Source: Ohtaekwangia kribbensis (GTDB taxonomy: Bacteria; Bacteroidota; Bacteroidia; Cytophagales; Cyclobacteriaceae). From it: a stretch of 64,000 nt of DNA. The notes beneath the pieces were generated by a model. That model worked only from the letters and a program-made list of their open reading frames with translations. It ran no database searches and was not told where the DNA came from. The position numbers and the translations under genes were made by a program. This document shows, piece after piece, positions 50,057-60,156 of the stretch (within the stretch, counting starts at the first letter, position 1; every line of letters starts with the position of its first letter). The DNA is taken from positions 744,001 to 808,000 of the forward strand of contig NZ_JBHTKA010000007.1 of the NCBI RefSeq assembly GCF_042676245.1, given 5' to 3'.

Positions 50057-53000
50057 ATGACATTTGATAGTGTGAATGTTTTGAAAAAATTACTTCTAAC
50101 TATAGCCGGTGTGATGTTGCATACCGTGCTCTTGTTAGCGCAGCCTGTAAATGATAGTCGAGTAAATGCGCTCCCGCTAAACTTAAACTCATGGGCCAGT
50201 GCCGATGCTGCCTATACCAATGTAGGAGCTACGGGGAATGGCTTTAATGAAGTTGCCGGCCAGGGATTTCATAACGTGTGGTTTAAGTTTCAGGCTACTA
50301 CCAACGAGATCAGTTTTCACGTATATACCGGGGGATCGAAAGGTACGCTGGCAGGAATCTCGTTGAAGCTTTTCAACGAATTGGGTACGCAATTGTTTAG
50401 TAATACATATTGGAGTGGTCCAGGCTATATTCAATATTCTAACTTGACACCAGGTTCGGTGTACTATATCTCCGTAGATGATCCCAATAGTACACCGGGT
50501 ACATTTACAATTTATTCAAGTAGTGTTATTAACAATGATAACCGAACAAAGGCAATCTTAATACCAAGCACGCATCAGTGGTCGAGTGCTGACGGTGAGT
50601 TTAACAACTTTAACAGTACAGGGGAATCGTACGGTCCTGGTTCAGAAGATGCAGGCAATACCCATAATGTGTGGTTTAAGTTTATAGCAGAGACAAATGA
50701 AATAGATATACGCGTACTAACCGGTGGTACGAAAGGAACGATGAATCAGATCCGGTTGAAGTTTTTTGATGAAGCAGGCAAGATTATCGGAGGGTTCGGG
50801 TCGTCATCGGCAGCTACGATTGGTACCCAGGAGCGTACGTACACTCAAAATTTGTCGTTAACCCCGGGACATGTATACTACTTTTCAATTGACGATGATA
50901 ATTATACCCAAGGCACTTTCAGTTTGTATGTTAATGACGATATAGGGTATGATCATAGACTTAATGCGGAGGTTATAACGAACACTACGGCATTTAGAAG
51001 TGGAAGTGCTGCGTATAATAACATTGGGGCAACGGGTGCAGGCTTCAACACTATATGGGGCGTAAATCCGAATGTTTGGTTTACATTCATGGCTACTACC
51101 AATCTTATCAAGATAAATGTACTAACGGGAGGTGCCAGCGGGACAATTTCTATGCCGTTCATCTATTTATATGATGATGCAGGTACTGTGATTACTTCTA
51201 ATTATGGTAATGTTCAAAGTACTTCATTGGTGCCAGGTAAGATATACTACTTTTCAGTTCACGGGGAGGCGCCAGTACGGCAAGGTACATTTACATTGAG
51301 TGTTAGCAATCAATCATGCAGCGCAACACTCGAAGATGAGTACAGTGCTCTTATGGCGCTATATGCAGCTACAGCAGGACCTGGATGGACAAATAAAAAC
51401 GGATGGAAAGACGCTAATCCCTCTGTCAGACAAAGTGTAACGGGCTGGTCAGGTATAACTACAAACTCATCAGGCTATGTTACCGGACTTGTACTGAGTG
51501 GTAATAAATTGAGTGGCACTATACCAGCACAGATCGGTAATTTGTGTCAGTTGCAACAATTGACCCTGAGTGAAAATACACTTACGGGTGAAGTTCCTGT
51601 GCAGATTTCGAATCTTCAGAGCTTAAGCTACCTGGCGCTTCAAAACAACCAGCTTTCAGGTTCTATCCTGGATAAAGTTTCGAATATACCTTCCATGGTG
51701 ACTTTGTATTTGCAGGGTAATCAATTCTCAGGAAGTATACCTTCCAGCATAAAGAATCTTAAACAGCTTCAACTTTTTCATATAGGTAATAACAAGCTTT
51801 CGGGAGTAATTCCTCCGGAGGTTGGTCAGTTAAGCAGCCTGAAGGTTTGGGAAATATATGGGAATCAGCTTACCGGTTCATTACCTGCAGAGCTTGGAAA
51901 TTTACCTAATATTACAGCTCTATATTTTAATCGTAATCAACTAAGCGGTGAGATTCCAGCAGGGTTGAGTAAATCGAGTACATTAGGCACGCTCAATGTC
52001 GAGTTTAACAATCTTAGTGGTACTATCCCTGCGGAGTTAGGTAATATGCCTAACCTGAAGTACTTGATTGTTAACGACAACAAGCTAACGGGTTCTATAT
52101 CTACTGACTTCAATGACTTTACATATTTACGATTTTATAATAACCGGTTTACATTTTCAGACTTTCTGCCGCTGAAGCAGAGTTTTGGAGGCACGTCATC
52201 AAATTTTATATACTATCCGCAAGACTTAGTTGATGAAGCGAAGAACATCCGCGCTATAGTCGGCCAATCGTTTACGTTAACTGCTGCTGTTGATATTGAT
52301 ACGAACCCACAGAGTATATTTCAATGGTTTAAATTGTCGAATGGCTACTTAACGAGTTATCCATCCAAAGTCAATGGGTATACCTTTGAGATTCCGGAAG
52401 CAGAGATGACTGACGCAGGTCAGTATTACTATAAGATCACAAACCCGGATGCATCGGCCCTTACGTTGACAAGTCGCATGCAGACGGTAGTGGTGTTGAA
52501 CTATGATTTCAAAGAAGCCGCAGAGCTTGTTTCCAATCCTACATCCTATATAACGGAATCAGGTTTTTATAGCAACGAAGGTGCTACACCAGATGGCAGT
52601 GGCTGCGATGCTACACATGCAGCCTCTAAAAACGTATGGTTTAAATTCCAGGCGCTTACTGCGAACGTGGATTTAAAATTACTCACCGGTGGCACGTATG
52701 GTACCCTTCAAAATGGTTTCTTAGGACTTCACGATGCATCGGGTAACAGCTTGGCATGTACCAGTGCTACGGGTAGTGCCTCTGCTATCATTCATTACAA
52801 TGGTTTAACGCCTGGTCAATGGTATTATGTTACGGTTGATGCCGTTACAGCAGGTACATTTACGTTGCAGTTCGGTAATTGTCTTCAGCCCTTACCGGTA
52901 AGTGCTACAGCAGATGCAGCAGCGGTGTGTAAAGGCAATGCCACTACACTTCGTGCTATCGTATCAAAATCGGGTAACTATAGCTATCAATGGTCACCGG

Positions 53001-56000
53001 CTACGGGTTTGAGCAATACTTCATCGGCTGCACCAACGGCCACCTTGCAATCCACAACTACGTATACTGTTACGGTAACCGATCTTGAAGATAATTGCAG
53101 CGCCTCGGCAGCAGTAACCGTATCTGTTAACGCTCTTCCTGTTATTAGTAACATCACCAAACAAGGTGTTACGTGTTTAACCGCCACGGATGGCGAACTT
53201 GCTTTCCAGGTATCCGGTGGTACCTCTCCATATACCACGACACTGGTAGGTGGCAACTTGCCAGCGGAAGGCGTTGTACTATCGTCCTATATGCGCACGG
53301 ATTTATCTACGGGTGTATATAGTATATCCGTTCGCGATGCCAATAGCTGCAGTGCTACCAGCAATGTAACAATCGGCTATGGCGGAGCAGTGTTCACTTC
53401 CTATTGTGATGGTAACGTAGGCAGCCCCGGTACGGCCTGTACATTGAACGGAACAACGATCACATCAACCTCAGCCGGCTTTACGGTAAGTAAATCAAAC
53501 CCCCGTGGTGGTAACAACTATACGTACCATGTATATACTTCATCAGGAGTACGCGTATCTCCAGCGGAAGGTTATCCGGGGATATTTGGCACACGCTCTA
53601 CAATAAGCAACCTGGGAGCTGACACCTATAAGATCGATGTAATCTATAATAACAACAGCTGTACGATCTCGACCAGCGATGCCGGCAATCGGTCTCTGCA
53701 AGTAGAACCGCTGTCGATGCTTTTTACAGCAAAACTCAATTCCAACCAGGAAAGCTTTACCATAGTAGACGGACAGAAGTTTGATTACTGTACGTTACAG
53801 GCTTGTGACAATGTTATCACGGTAACGCCTACACTTGGTTTTAAAAACCAATTGAGCTGTACCGACCTGTCAGGAAAGGCACGTACGTTCAAATTGTTAA
53901 AGCAAAATGCTTCAGGTAGTTATGATGTAGTTACCACGATCACCAATGGAAGCTTCCCGATGTCGGTAGGTACCCTGATCGGTAAGTATAAAATAGAAGC
54001 AAGCCTTGCGAACTACGGTTGTGCAGATCCAATCTTCTTTGAGATCGAAGAGCAAACCCCTCCGCAGGTTACACTGCTGGTAAGTCCGGAGACATGTGCG
54101 GGTGCTCATGATGGTGCTGTCGAGATCAACGCTTCGGCTCACCTGATCTCACCGGTACGCTATGAACTATACGAGGTAAATGGTGCTGATATTTGTGACC
54201 GCTCGTTGATATCTGACAAGAGCAGTGCTGTGATGACGGGCCTGGAACCCGGTAAATATTGTGTGAAGATTAAGGATGCACGCGAAGATGCAGTATCCTG
54301 TAAATGTCACGAGTTCGAGATCTATAGTGGCGACTACCAGGCAAGTCCTATACTGTTGCCCGGGGAGAAGCGTCAGTGGCCTTACGCAGCGACAACGAAG
54401 TCATCATTGACAACGGATCATACATTACTCACGTGTGCCGCAGATGTAACAGCCACCGGCGGAACACCTCCCTATAAATTTGTATGGAAGCGCGAAGTTC
54501 AGGAGAAGCGTGCCGTATTTAACAGCACAACGGGTCTGTACGACCAGGTGTTACAAACCGTAGAGTATGAGATCATGCAGGAGAGTAACACAACCGGTAT
54601 ATCGAAGAACATGGAGCTTCAGTCGGGTAAGTATAATGTATATATATCAGACCACTGCAGTGAAACACCTTTACTAGAGACTTTTGTCGTACCGGTTCCT
54701 GCGCGCAGCTATAGTCTATGCTTCCGCTGGAAGACGGGCGATGCAGAAGATGATCTTGCTCCTAAAGAAGCACCGAAGGTTACTACATTATCAGCGATAG
54801 CTGCCAGCAGCATCAGCCGCCAGATCACAGACAAAGCAGCTGAGTGTATCACGGCTCAACTGGAAGCCGCCACAGAAGAGCAGCGTCAAAAATGTTTATC
54901 CTTGGAATACCTGGAAGACCAGGTTGATATGACCTATGATATCAACTACTTCCACTATACTTTATATTATTACGATCGTGCCGGTCAACTGGTACGAACG
55001 GTTGCCCCGAACGGAGTTAAAGCTGTAGCAACCGACAGGACCGTTGCACCTATACAACATACTTTTGTAACGAGCTATAACTATAACACATTAGGCCAGC
55101 TGTCAAGTCAACACACCCCTGATGCGGGACAAAGTAACTTTATATACAATGCCATCGGGCAATTAAGGTTCTCACAATCCGCGAAGCAGCGCGATGCTTC
55201 AGAGAACGAATCGGGTACCGAACGCTATAGCTATACCAAGTACGATGAGATCGGCCGGGTGATTGAAGTAGGGGAGACGACTCTTACGAATGCTGCGTTT
55301 GCTTCACTGGCAGCCAGTGCCGATGTTGCTACGTTCCCTGCCACCAATGCGCTTGAAAAGATCAACACCTATTATAGCCAGCCGGCCAACGTTACCTACC
55401 AGGGTAATGCACAGCGCAACCTGCTGAACCGTGTGAGCTATAGTGTGGTGCAGAACAAGAATGGCAAAATATCAACTACCTATTATAGCTACGATCCGCA
55501 TGGTAACGTAGAGTGGTTGCTTCAGGATGTACCGGGACTAGGACAACTGGCTACGGCATACGAGTATGATCTGATCAGTAACAAAGTTCTGAAAGTAAAA
55601 TTCAATGAACACCGCCCGGATCAGTTCTTCCAGCGCTATAAGTATGATGAAGACAATGTATTGTTAACGGTAGAGACTTCACGCGATGGCTATATCTGGG
55701 ATACCGATGCCCGCTATGAATACTATGCCCATGGCCCGCTGCGCTCGGTTGGTATAGGGGAAGACCATATCCAGAAACTGGATTATGTATATACCCTGCA
55801 GGGCTGGCTCAAAGGTATCAATACACCAGACCTGACTGCCAATACATCGGAAGGCACAGACAAGCTCTATGCAAAGGATGAGTTCGGTATGGGACTTGGT
55901 TATTATGAAGGCGACTTCTCCCGCCAGTATAACAATGTAAACTCGGTGTTTAACTGGAAGACCGGTAGCACATTCTACTTATCCAGTGGTAATAAAGATC

Positions 56001-59000
56001 TGTATAACGGTAACATCAGCACCTGGATCAGCAAGATGGGACAGAGCCCTAATCCATCGAACATGGAACTTGATAACACCTTAACAGGACATGTCTATAC
56101 CTACGATCGTCTGAACCGGATCAAGTCAAGCAAGCTGAATGTATATAGTGGCACAAGCTATACAGCCACGAATAATTATGGTACAGCTTATACCTATGAT
56201 GCGAACGGAAATATCCTGAGCCTGAAACGCAATGGTAATGTAAGCTCAACGCCTACACTGGATGCGATGGACGACCTGACCTATATCTACAACCTGACCG
56301 ATAACAAACTAAAACAGGTAGTAGAGAACTCCAGCTATAATGAAGCTGGCAGCGAAGACATGAAGCCCGGCCAGGTAGCTGATAACTATGTGTATGATAA
56401 GATCGGTAACCTGATCGAAGACAAGCAGCAGCAGATCTATATCCACTGGAATATATCGGGTAAGGTAAGTGAAGTGAAGCCGTATGCATCGACCTCACAA
56501 AAGCCACACGTGATCTTTACTTATGATGCACAAGGCAATCGTATAGCCAAAGAAGTGAACAAGCTTCCGTATGTATCAGGCGTATACCAACGCAAGCCGG
56601 ATAATATTTATACAACCTATTACGTTCGCGATGCCTCGGGTAATTTGCTGGGCGTTTATGAGCGAAAAAATATAGCGTTGGGTGGAGATACCTACCGTGC
56701 AGAGTTCACCTTAAAAGAACTTCCAATCTATGGCAGTGACCGCTTGGGACAGTTGAACGCCAAGCAGCTTTTGGCAACAAAAGTATTTACAGCGTCACAA
56801 GTGGATGAAGTAACGCTGTCGATTAGCGATGTTGATAAGAAAACAGCCAACGTAAACTGGTTAACACTGAGCAAGAAGACGGATGCCTTGAAAGTAAGTT
56901 CAAGCACCCGGTATATAAACACGGTGCAGGCGCACCTGGCGAGCTATAGCAGCAACACCCAAAAGTATGCAGCGGTAAACAATGTAAGTTTTGTAGGAGC
57001 CGCTTCCGGCAATATAGCCCTGGCAGAAGATGAAGAAGGTAATCTGGAGGTATATGCGATAACAACAGAAGACTACTGGGGTAAAGCAGGTGTCTGCCTG
57101 GTATACGACCGGTTCGGTAATCTGATGCCGAATACAAATGGTATATATGCAGAACCTAAATCGAAAGCGGTTATCGTTAAGCAACCGGGTACGAAGAACT
57201 ATATATTGTTTACGGTAAGCACAGCCGGTAAACTCAATTACCATGTCATCGACATGAGCCAGGCAGGTAACGGAACAGGCGGAGCCCTGCTGGGCGATAT
57301 CGTGGTTAAGAACCAGGAACTGGATGCAGAGAAGAAATCTACTTACGGCAGAGAGTTACTGGCAATAGAAGATAACATCAAAGGCAATACTATACTCTAT
57401 GCCACCCGCTATGAAGCGCCCGCAACGGGCAGTGGTATCGGTAAAAAAGAGATCGTACGTTTTACGATAACGGATGGCCCGCTGGTGCAGCAGGCTGCCG
57501 TACAAACTACCCTGACGAGTCTTGACAAGTTGGGAGAAGGTGACCTTCAACTTGATCCTACAGGTAAACGCCTGCTGGCCGTGAACTATAACAAGCCTGC
57601 GGGTTGGACGATCCAGCGCGAAGCTACCCTGAACTTGTTTGCCGTAACACCGGATTTTGATCTGGCCAGCACCAATGATGCAGTACAACCAGAGAAGACT
57701 GTTGACGTTACCAATGGATCGTTACCACTGAGTGCCGACTTTACATCCGACAGTCGCCAGCTGGTATACAGCCAGCGTACAGTCACTCCGTTGTTACCAT
57801 CGACAACAGCCGAAGCGTTGTGGAGCATCAGTACAATAAGTGCAGCGACTCCAACTATTATGCAGAGTGGTATCTCGGGAGAAGTTCGCCGGGGCCGGGA
57901 TAACAATATCCACATCGCCCAACGCAACAGCACCAATGTACTGGCGTATGGCGGAGCTACATTGGATGCTCTGACGAGTACACCTGCGAGTGATTTTCAG
58001 TTAAGTATAGCAGGCAGTGGCCACCTGGTAAACCAGGTATATAAAGTATATGCCAGCGAGAACCCGTATGAGAACACGTATGTGCGTGGTGTTGGTGATA
58101 AGGATTATGAGTTGAAAGATCACTTGGGTAACGTATCCGCTGTGGTAACGGATGTGAAGTATGCTACATTATCCGGTCTGCTGTTAAGTACACATGCAAC
58201 TATAAAGGCATACTATAACTATTATCCATTTGGTATGCAGATGCCGAAGAGATACTATCCTCAGAATGATGTAGCGGATGGCGGATATCGCTATGGATTT
58301 AATGGTAAAGAGAAAGATGATAGTGGCGAGTTTGGAGGGACTGTGTATGACTATGGGTTTAGGATATATAATCCAAATATTGCTAAGTTCTTAAGTGTGG
58401 ATCCGTTGAAGGAAAGTTATCCAATGCTTACACCTTATCAATTTGCTAGTAACTCGCCCATTGCCTCTGTTGACTTAGATGGCGCTGAAGCTACCTTAGG
58501 TTTGAAAATACTTGAGAAATTGATATTTGGTACAAATCATCTACAAAAAATGGAAGAGGGGGCAGTTAAAAGAGCCATTGAAGGAGCTAAAGGGACTATC
58601 ACTGGAGTTATTGCTGCGGCGAATGTAGCCCATTTTCTCTCTAATACTTATTCGCCAACTAAGCTAGCCACCGGAGCTGACTATTCTGAAACACAGTATT
58701 TTATTGAAATATTAACTGCATTGGGTACAGAGTCTGCTCAAAATATGATCGATGATTACGAAGATCTAATTACGAGAGCGGCAGAAGGAGACGATGAAGC
58801 TATAGGAGCTCTTGTGTTTGAGTTGGGAATGCTGGCTCAGGAGCTTGATGAGCTGAGGCACTTAAAGGCTCTGAAAAACCTTAGAAAGCTTATAGATAAC
58901 TGGGAAATAGACCCTGAAGTACTCAATTCGGGTTTTCCAAAACTAAGAAAAGTCAATAGCGATGTTGCGAAATTAAAAGAGCTTGGGTTAGAAAATGTTT

Positions 59001-59281
59001 CGTTGAGAGGAAAGTCTTACAATGCGGGTAAAAAGAAGTTAGAAGAAGCGGGATTTAAGTATGTTGAGACGACTGAGACAGGTCGGCGAAAGTTCATACA
59101 TCCCGAAAAGAAAACTGAAGTATTTTATGATGGAACGTCTAAATCTTTGGTAGGACGGCAAGACCCTCATTGGCACATTAAAGACAAGCACGGTCGTAAA
59201 TACGGAGCAACGGGACTACCTGCCGAAAGAGATAAATTTGGGGGCCACATTCCATCGGACAAAGGAAATGGACAATTTTAG
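50057..59281 (+). CDS. Giant RHS-repeat protein with LRR domain and C-terminal putative toxin
   Basis: A 3074-residue secreted protein; signal peptide about 1-28. Domains in order: three PPC-like beta modules (VWFKFQATTNE near 74, VWFKFIAETNE near 205, VWFTFMATTN near 339), and plant-type leucine-rich repeats about 476-690 (NKLSGTIPAQIGNLCQLQQL). Then an Ig-like region, a fourth PPC module near 860, PKD/SprB-like repeats about 940-1060, and YD/RHS repeats about 1630-2740. The RHS core RYGFNGKEKDDSGEFGG begins at about 2744 and continues to ASNSPIASVDLDGAEA. Residues about 2812-3074 are an unrelated, more AT-rich C-terminal domain ending in HWHIKDKHGRKYG...FGGHIPSDKGNGQF, probably a nuclease-like toxin; enzymatic type unknown. 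A small gene follows at once. Confidence 0.88.
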   Translation: MTFDSVNVLKKLLLTIAGVMLHTVLLLAQPVNDSRVNALPLNLNSWASADAAYTNVGATGNGFNEVAGQGFHNVWFKFQATTNEISFHVYTGGSKGTLAGISLKLFNELGTQLFSNTYWSGPGYIQYSNLTPGSVYYISVDDPNSTPGTFTIYSSSVINNDNRTKAILIPSTHQWSSADGEFNNFNSTGESYGPGSEDAGNTHNVWFKFIAETNEIDIRVLTGGTKGTMNQIRLKFFDEAGKIIGGFGSSSAATIGTQERTYTQNLSLTPGHVYYFSIDDDNYTQGTFSLYVNDDIGYDHRLNAEVITNTTAFRSGSAAYNNIGATGAGFNTIWGVNPNVWFTFMATTNLIKINVLTGGASGTISMPFIYLYDDAGTVITSNYGNVQSTSLVPGKIYYFSVHGEAPVRQGTFTLSVSNQSCSATLEDEYSALMALYAATAGPGWTNKNGWKDANPSVRQSVTGWSGITTNSSGYVTGLVLSGNKLSGTIPAQIGNLCQLQQLTLSENTLTGEVPVQISNLQSLSYLALQNNQLSGSILDKVSNIPSMVTLYLQGNQFSGSIPSSIKNLKQLQLFHIGNNKLSGVIPPEVGQLSSLKVWEIYGNQLTGSLPAELGNLPNITALYFNRNQLSGEIPAGLSKSSTLGTLNVEFNNLSGTIPAELGNMPNLKYLIVNDNKLTGSISTDFNDFTYLRFYNNRFTFSDFLPLKQSFGGTSSNFIYYPQDLVDEAKNIRAIVGQSFTLTAAVDIDTNPQSIFQWFKLSNGYLTSYPSKVNGYTFEIPEAEMTDAGQYYYKITNPDASALTLTSRMQTVVVLNYDFKEAAELVSNPTSYITESGFYSNEGATPDGSGCDATHAASKNVWFKFQALTANVDLKLLTGGTYGTLQNGFLGLHDASGNSLACTSATGSASAIIHYNGLTPGQWYYVTVDAVTAGTFTLQFGNCLQPLPVSATADAAAVCKGNATTLRAIVSKSGNYSYQWSPATGLSNTSSAAPTATLQSTTTYTVTVTDLEDNCSASAAVTVSVNALPVISNITKQGVTCLTATDGELAFQVSGGTSPYTTTLVGGNLPAEGVVLSSYMRTDLSTGVYSISVRDANSCSATSNVTIGYGGAVFTSYCDGNVGSPGTACTLNGTTITSTSAGFTVSKSNPRGGNNYTYHVYTSSGVRVSPAEGYPGIFGTRSTISNLGADTYKIDVIYNNNSCTISTSDAGNRSLQVEPLSMLFTAKLNSNQESFTIVDGQKFDYCTLQACDNVITVTPTLGFKNQLSCTDLSGKARTFKLLKQNASGSYDVVTTITNGSFPMSVGTLIGKYKIEASLANYGCADPIFFEIEEQTPPQVTLLVSPETCAGAHDGAVEINASAHLISPVRYELYEVNGADICDRSLISDKSSAVMTGLEPGKYCVKIKDAREDAVSCKCHEFEIYSGDYQASPILLPGEKRQWPYAATTKSSLTTDHTLLTCAADVTATGGTPPYKFVWKREVQEKRAVFNSTTGLYDQVLQTVEYEIMQESNTTGISKNMELQSGKYNVYISDHCSETPLLETFVVPVPARSYSLCFRWKTGDAEDDLAPKEAPKVTTLSAIAASSISRQITDKAAECITAQLEAATEEQRQKCLSLEYLEDQVDMTYDINYFHYTLYYYDRAGQLVRTVAPNGVKAVATDRTVAPIQHTFVTSYNYNTLGQLSSQHTPDAGQSNFIYNAIGQLRFSQSAKQRDASENESGTERYSYTKYDEIGRVIEVGETTLTNAAFASLAASADVATFPATNALEKINTYYSQPANVTYQGNAQRNLLNRVSYSVVQNKNGKISTTYYSYDPHGNVEWLLQDVPGLGQLATAYEYDLISNKVLKVKFNEHRPDQFFQRYKYDEDNVLLTVETSRDGYIWDTDARYEYYAHGPLRSVGIGEDHIQKLDYVYTLQGWLKGINTPDLTANTSEGTDKLYAKDEFGMGLGYYEGDFSRQYNNVNSVFNWKTGSTFYLSSGNKDLYNGNISTWISKMGQSPNPSNMELDNTLTGHVYTYDRLNRIKSSKLNVYSGTSYTATNNYGTAYTYDANGNILSLKRNGNVSSTPTLDAMDDLTYIYNLTDNKLKQVVENSSYNEAGSEDMKPGQVADNYVYDKIGNLIEDKQQQIYIHWNISGKVSEVKPYASTSQKPHVIFTYDAQGNRIAKEVNKLPYVSGVYQRKPDNIYTTYYVRDASGNLLGVYERKNIALGGDTYRAEFTLKELPIYGSDRLGQLNAKQLLATKVFTASQVDEVTLSISDVDKKTANVNWLTLSKKTDALKVSSSTRYINTVQAHLASYSSNTQKYAAVNNVSFVGAASGNIALAEDEEGNLEVYAITTEDYWGKAGVCLVYDRFGNLMPNTNGIYAEPKSKAVIVKQPGTKNYILFTVSTAGKLNYHVIDMSQAGNGTGGALLGDIVVKNQELDAEKKSTYGRELLAIEDNIKGNTILYATRYEAPATGSGIGKKEIVRFTITDGPLVQQAAVQTTLTSLDKLGEGDLQLDPTGKRLLAVNYNKPAGWTIQREATLNLFAVTPDFDLASTNDAVQPEKTVDVTNGSLPLSADFTSDSRQLVYSQRTVTPLLPSTTAEALWSISTISAATPTIMQSGISGEVRRGRDNNIHIAQRNSTNVLAYGGATLDALTSTPASDFQLSIAGSGHLVNQVYKVYASENPYENTYVRGVGDKDYELKDHLGNVSAVVTDVKYATLSGLLLSTHATIKAYYNYYPFGMQMPKRYYPQNDVADGGYRYGFNGKEKDDSGEFGGTVYDYGFRIYNPNIAKFLSVDPLKESYPMLTPYQFASNSPIASVDLDGAEATLGLKILEKLIFGTNHLQKMEEGAVKRAIEGAKGTITGVIAAANVAHFLSNTYSPTKLATGADYSETQYFIEILTALGTESAQNMIDDYEDLITRAAEGDDEAIGALVFELGMLAQELDELRHLKALKNLRKLIDNWEIDPEVLNSGFPKLRKVNSDVAKLKELGLENVSLRGKSYNAGKKKLEEAGFKYVETTETGRRKFIHPEKKTEVFYDGTSKSLVGRQDPHWHIKDKHGRKYGATGLPAERDKFGGHIPSDKGNGQF

Positions 59282-59293
59282 AATGAATTAGAT

Positions 59294-59773
59294 ATGAAAT
59301 TAGACACGAGGACATATGATCTTTTAAAACAAATATTGGGAGATGCACACCTGATCGATATAGATCTTTCGATGTGGGATAAATATTTATCCATTATTGT
59401 TATAGCCGATCATTTTGAATCTAGATATTCAAGTAAAAGACGTGCTTTATTCAAGTTGAAGTTTGATCTTGTAAGTCATTTTAGCTGTAATTTTTTTCAT
59501 TTAAAAGAGAAGTCAGATGAACAGGATAGGTATATACACTATCAATGGTTAATAGATAAGAGCTCGATTAAGCAAAATGGAAATGAACTTGAAATAATCA
59601 TGGAATGTACTTCTGAACTTCTTCCATCGTTATTAATAATTTGTGAGAACATTGAGATTGAAGAGATAGATCCTAAAATTTTAGATACGATTAATCCTAA
59701 ATGGACGGATCCATCTGGCCCTCTGGTAAGACTTGACGTTAATTCCATCTATAGTATGATGAAAAGGAAATAA
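59294..59773 (+). CDS. Candidate immunity protein for the RHS C-terminal toxin
   Basis: A 159-residue cytosolic protein without signal or membrane segments, acidic with alternating alpha/beta pattern (IDLSMWDKYLSIIVIADHF, ELEIIMECTSELLPSLLIICENIEIEEID). I do not recognise a family. The call rests on position 12 bases behind the toxin-bearing gene, small size, acidity and low GC, the usual traits of polymorphic-toxin immunity genes. Confidence 0.6.
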   Translation: MKLDTRTYDLLKQILGDAHLIDIDLSMWDKYLSIIVIADHFESRYSSKRRALFKLKFDLVSHFSCNFFHLKEKSDEQDRYIHYQWLIDKSSIKQNGNELEIIMECTSELLPSLLIICENIEIEEIDPKILDTINPKWTDPSGPLVRLDVNSIYSMMKRK

Positions 59774-59826
59774 ATTGTACAGCAGCCAAAGCAAAGAACC
59801 ATGCATTGTTAATAAAGGTAGCGCTT

Positions 59827-59977
59827 AGCCTTTGTTGGTGTTGTGCGTTGGACTAGTGGAGAGGTCACCAACAAACGAGAGCTATAGCATAACACCTAAA
59901 GTGAATAACTATACATTTATAATAAACAGAGATATTTATCTTCATTTTTAAATAGACCATTAGCCTAGCCACCTGAA
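59827..59977. repeat. Tandem hairpin repeat, copy 1
   Basis: About 151 bases, roughly 90% like copy 2. TTTGTTGGTG (59831-59840) and CACCAACAAA (59866-59875) form a 10-bp stem around GGACTAGTGGAGAGG. A second, overlapping pairing is possible between GGTGTTGTGC and GCATAACACC (about 59887-59896). Confidence 0.85.
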
Positions 59978-59996
59978 GCTTACGAAGAGCATTGTC

Positions 59997-60149
59997 AGCC
60001 TTTGTTGGTGTTGTGCGTGGGATTAGTGGAGAGGCTGACCAACAAACGTGAGCTATAGCATAACACCTAAAGTGAATAACAATATATTTTATAATAAACG
60101 GAGGTATTTATCTTCATTTTTAAATAGACCATTAGCCTAGCCACCTGAA
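59997..60149. repeat. Tandem hairpin repeat, copy 2
   Basis: Starts 170 bases after copy 1 and ends in the same CTAGCCACCTGAA. The hairpin tip reads GGATTAGTGGAGAGG and both stems are preserved despite base changes. An RHS gene relic begins eight bases behind it. Confidence 0.85.
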
Positions 60150-60156
60150 CCTGAAT

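Noticed and set aside
38817..59281. Type 9 secretion of the giant proteins
   Set aside because: No C-terminal sorting-domain pattern was visible at the ends of the 1928-, 1565- or 3074-residue proteins, though absence by eye is not proof.
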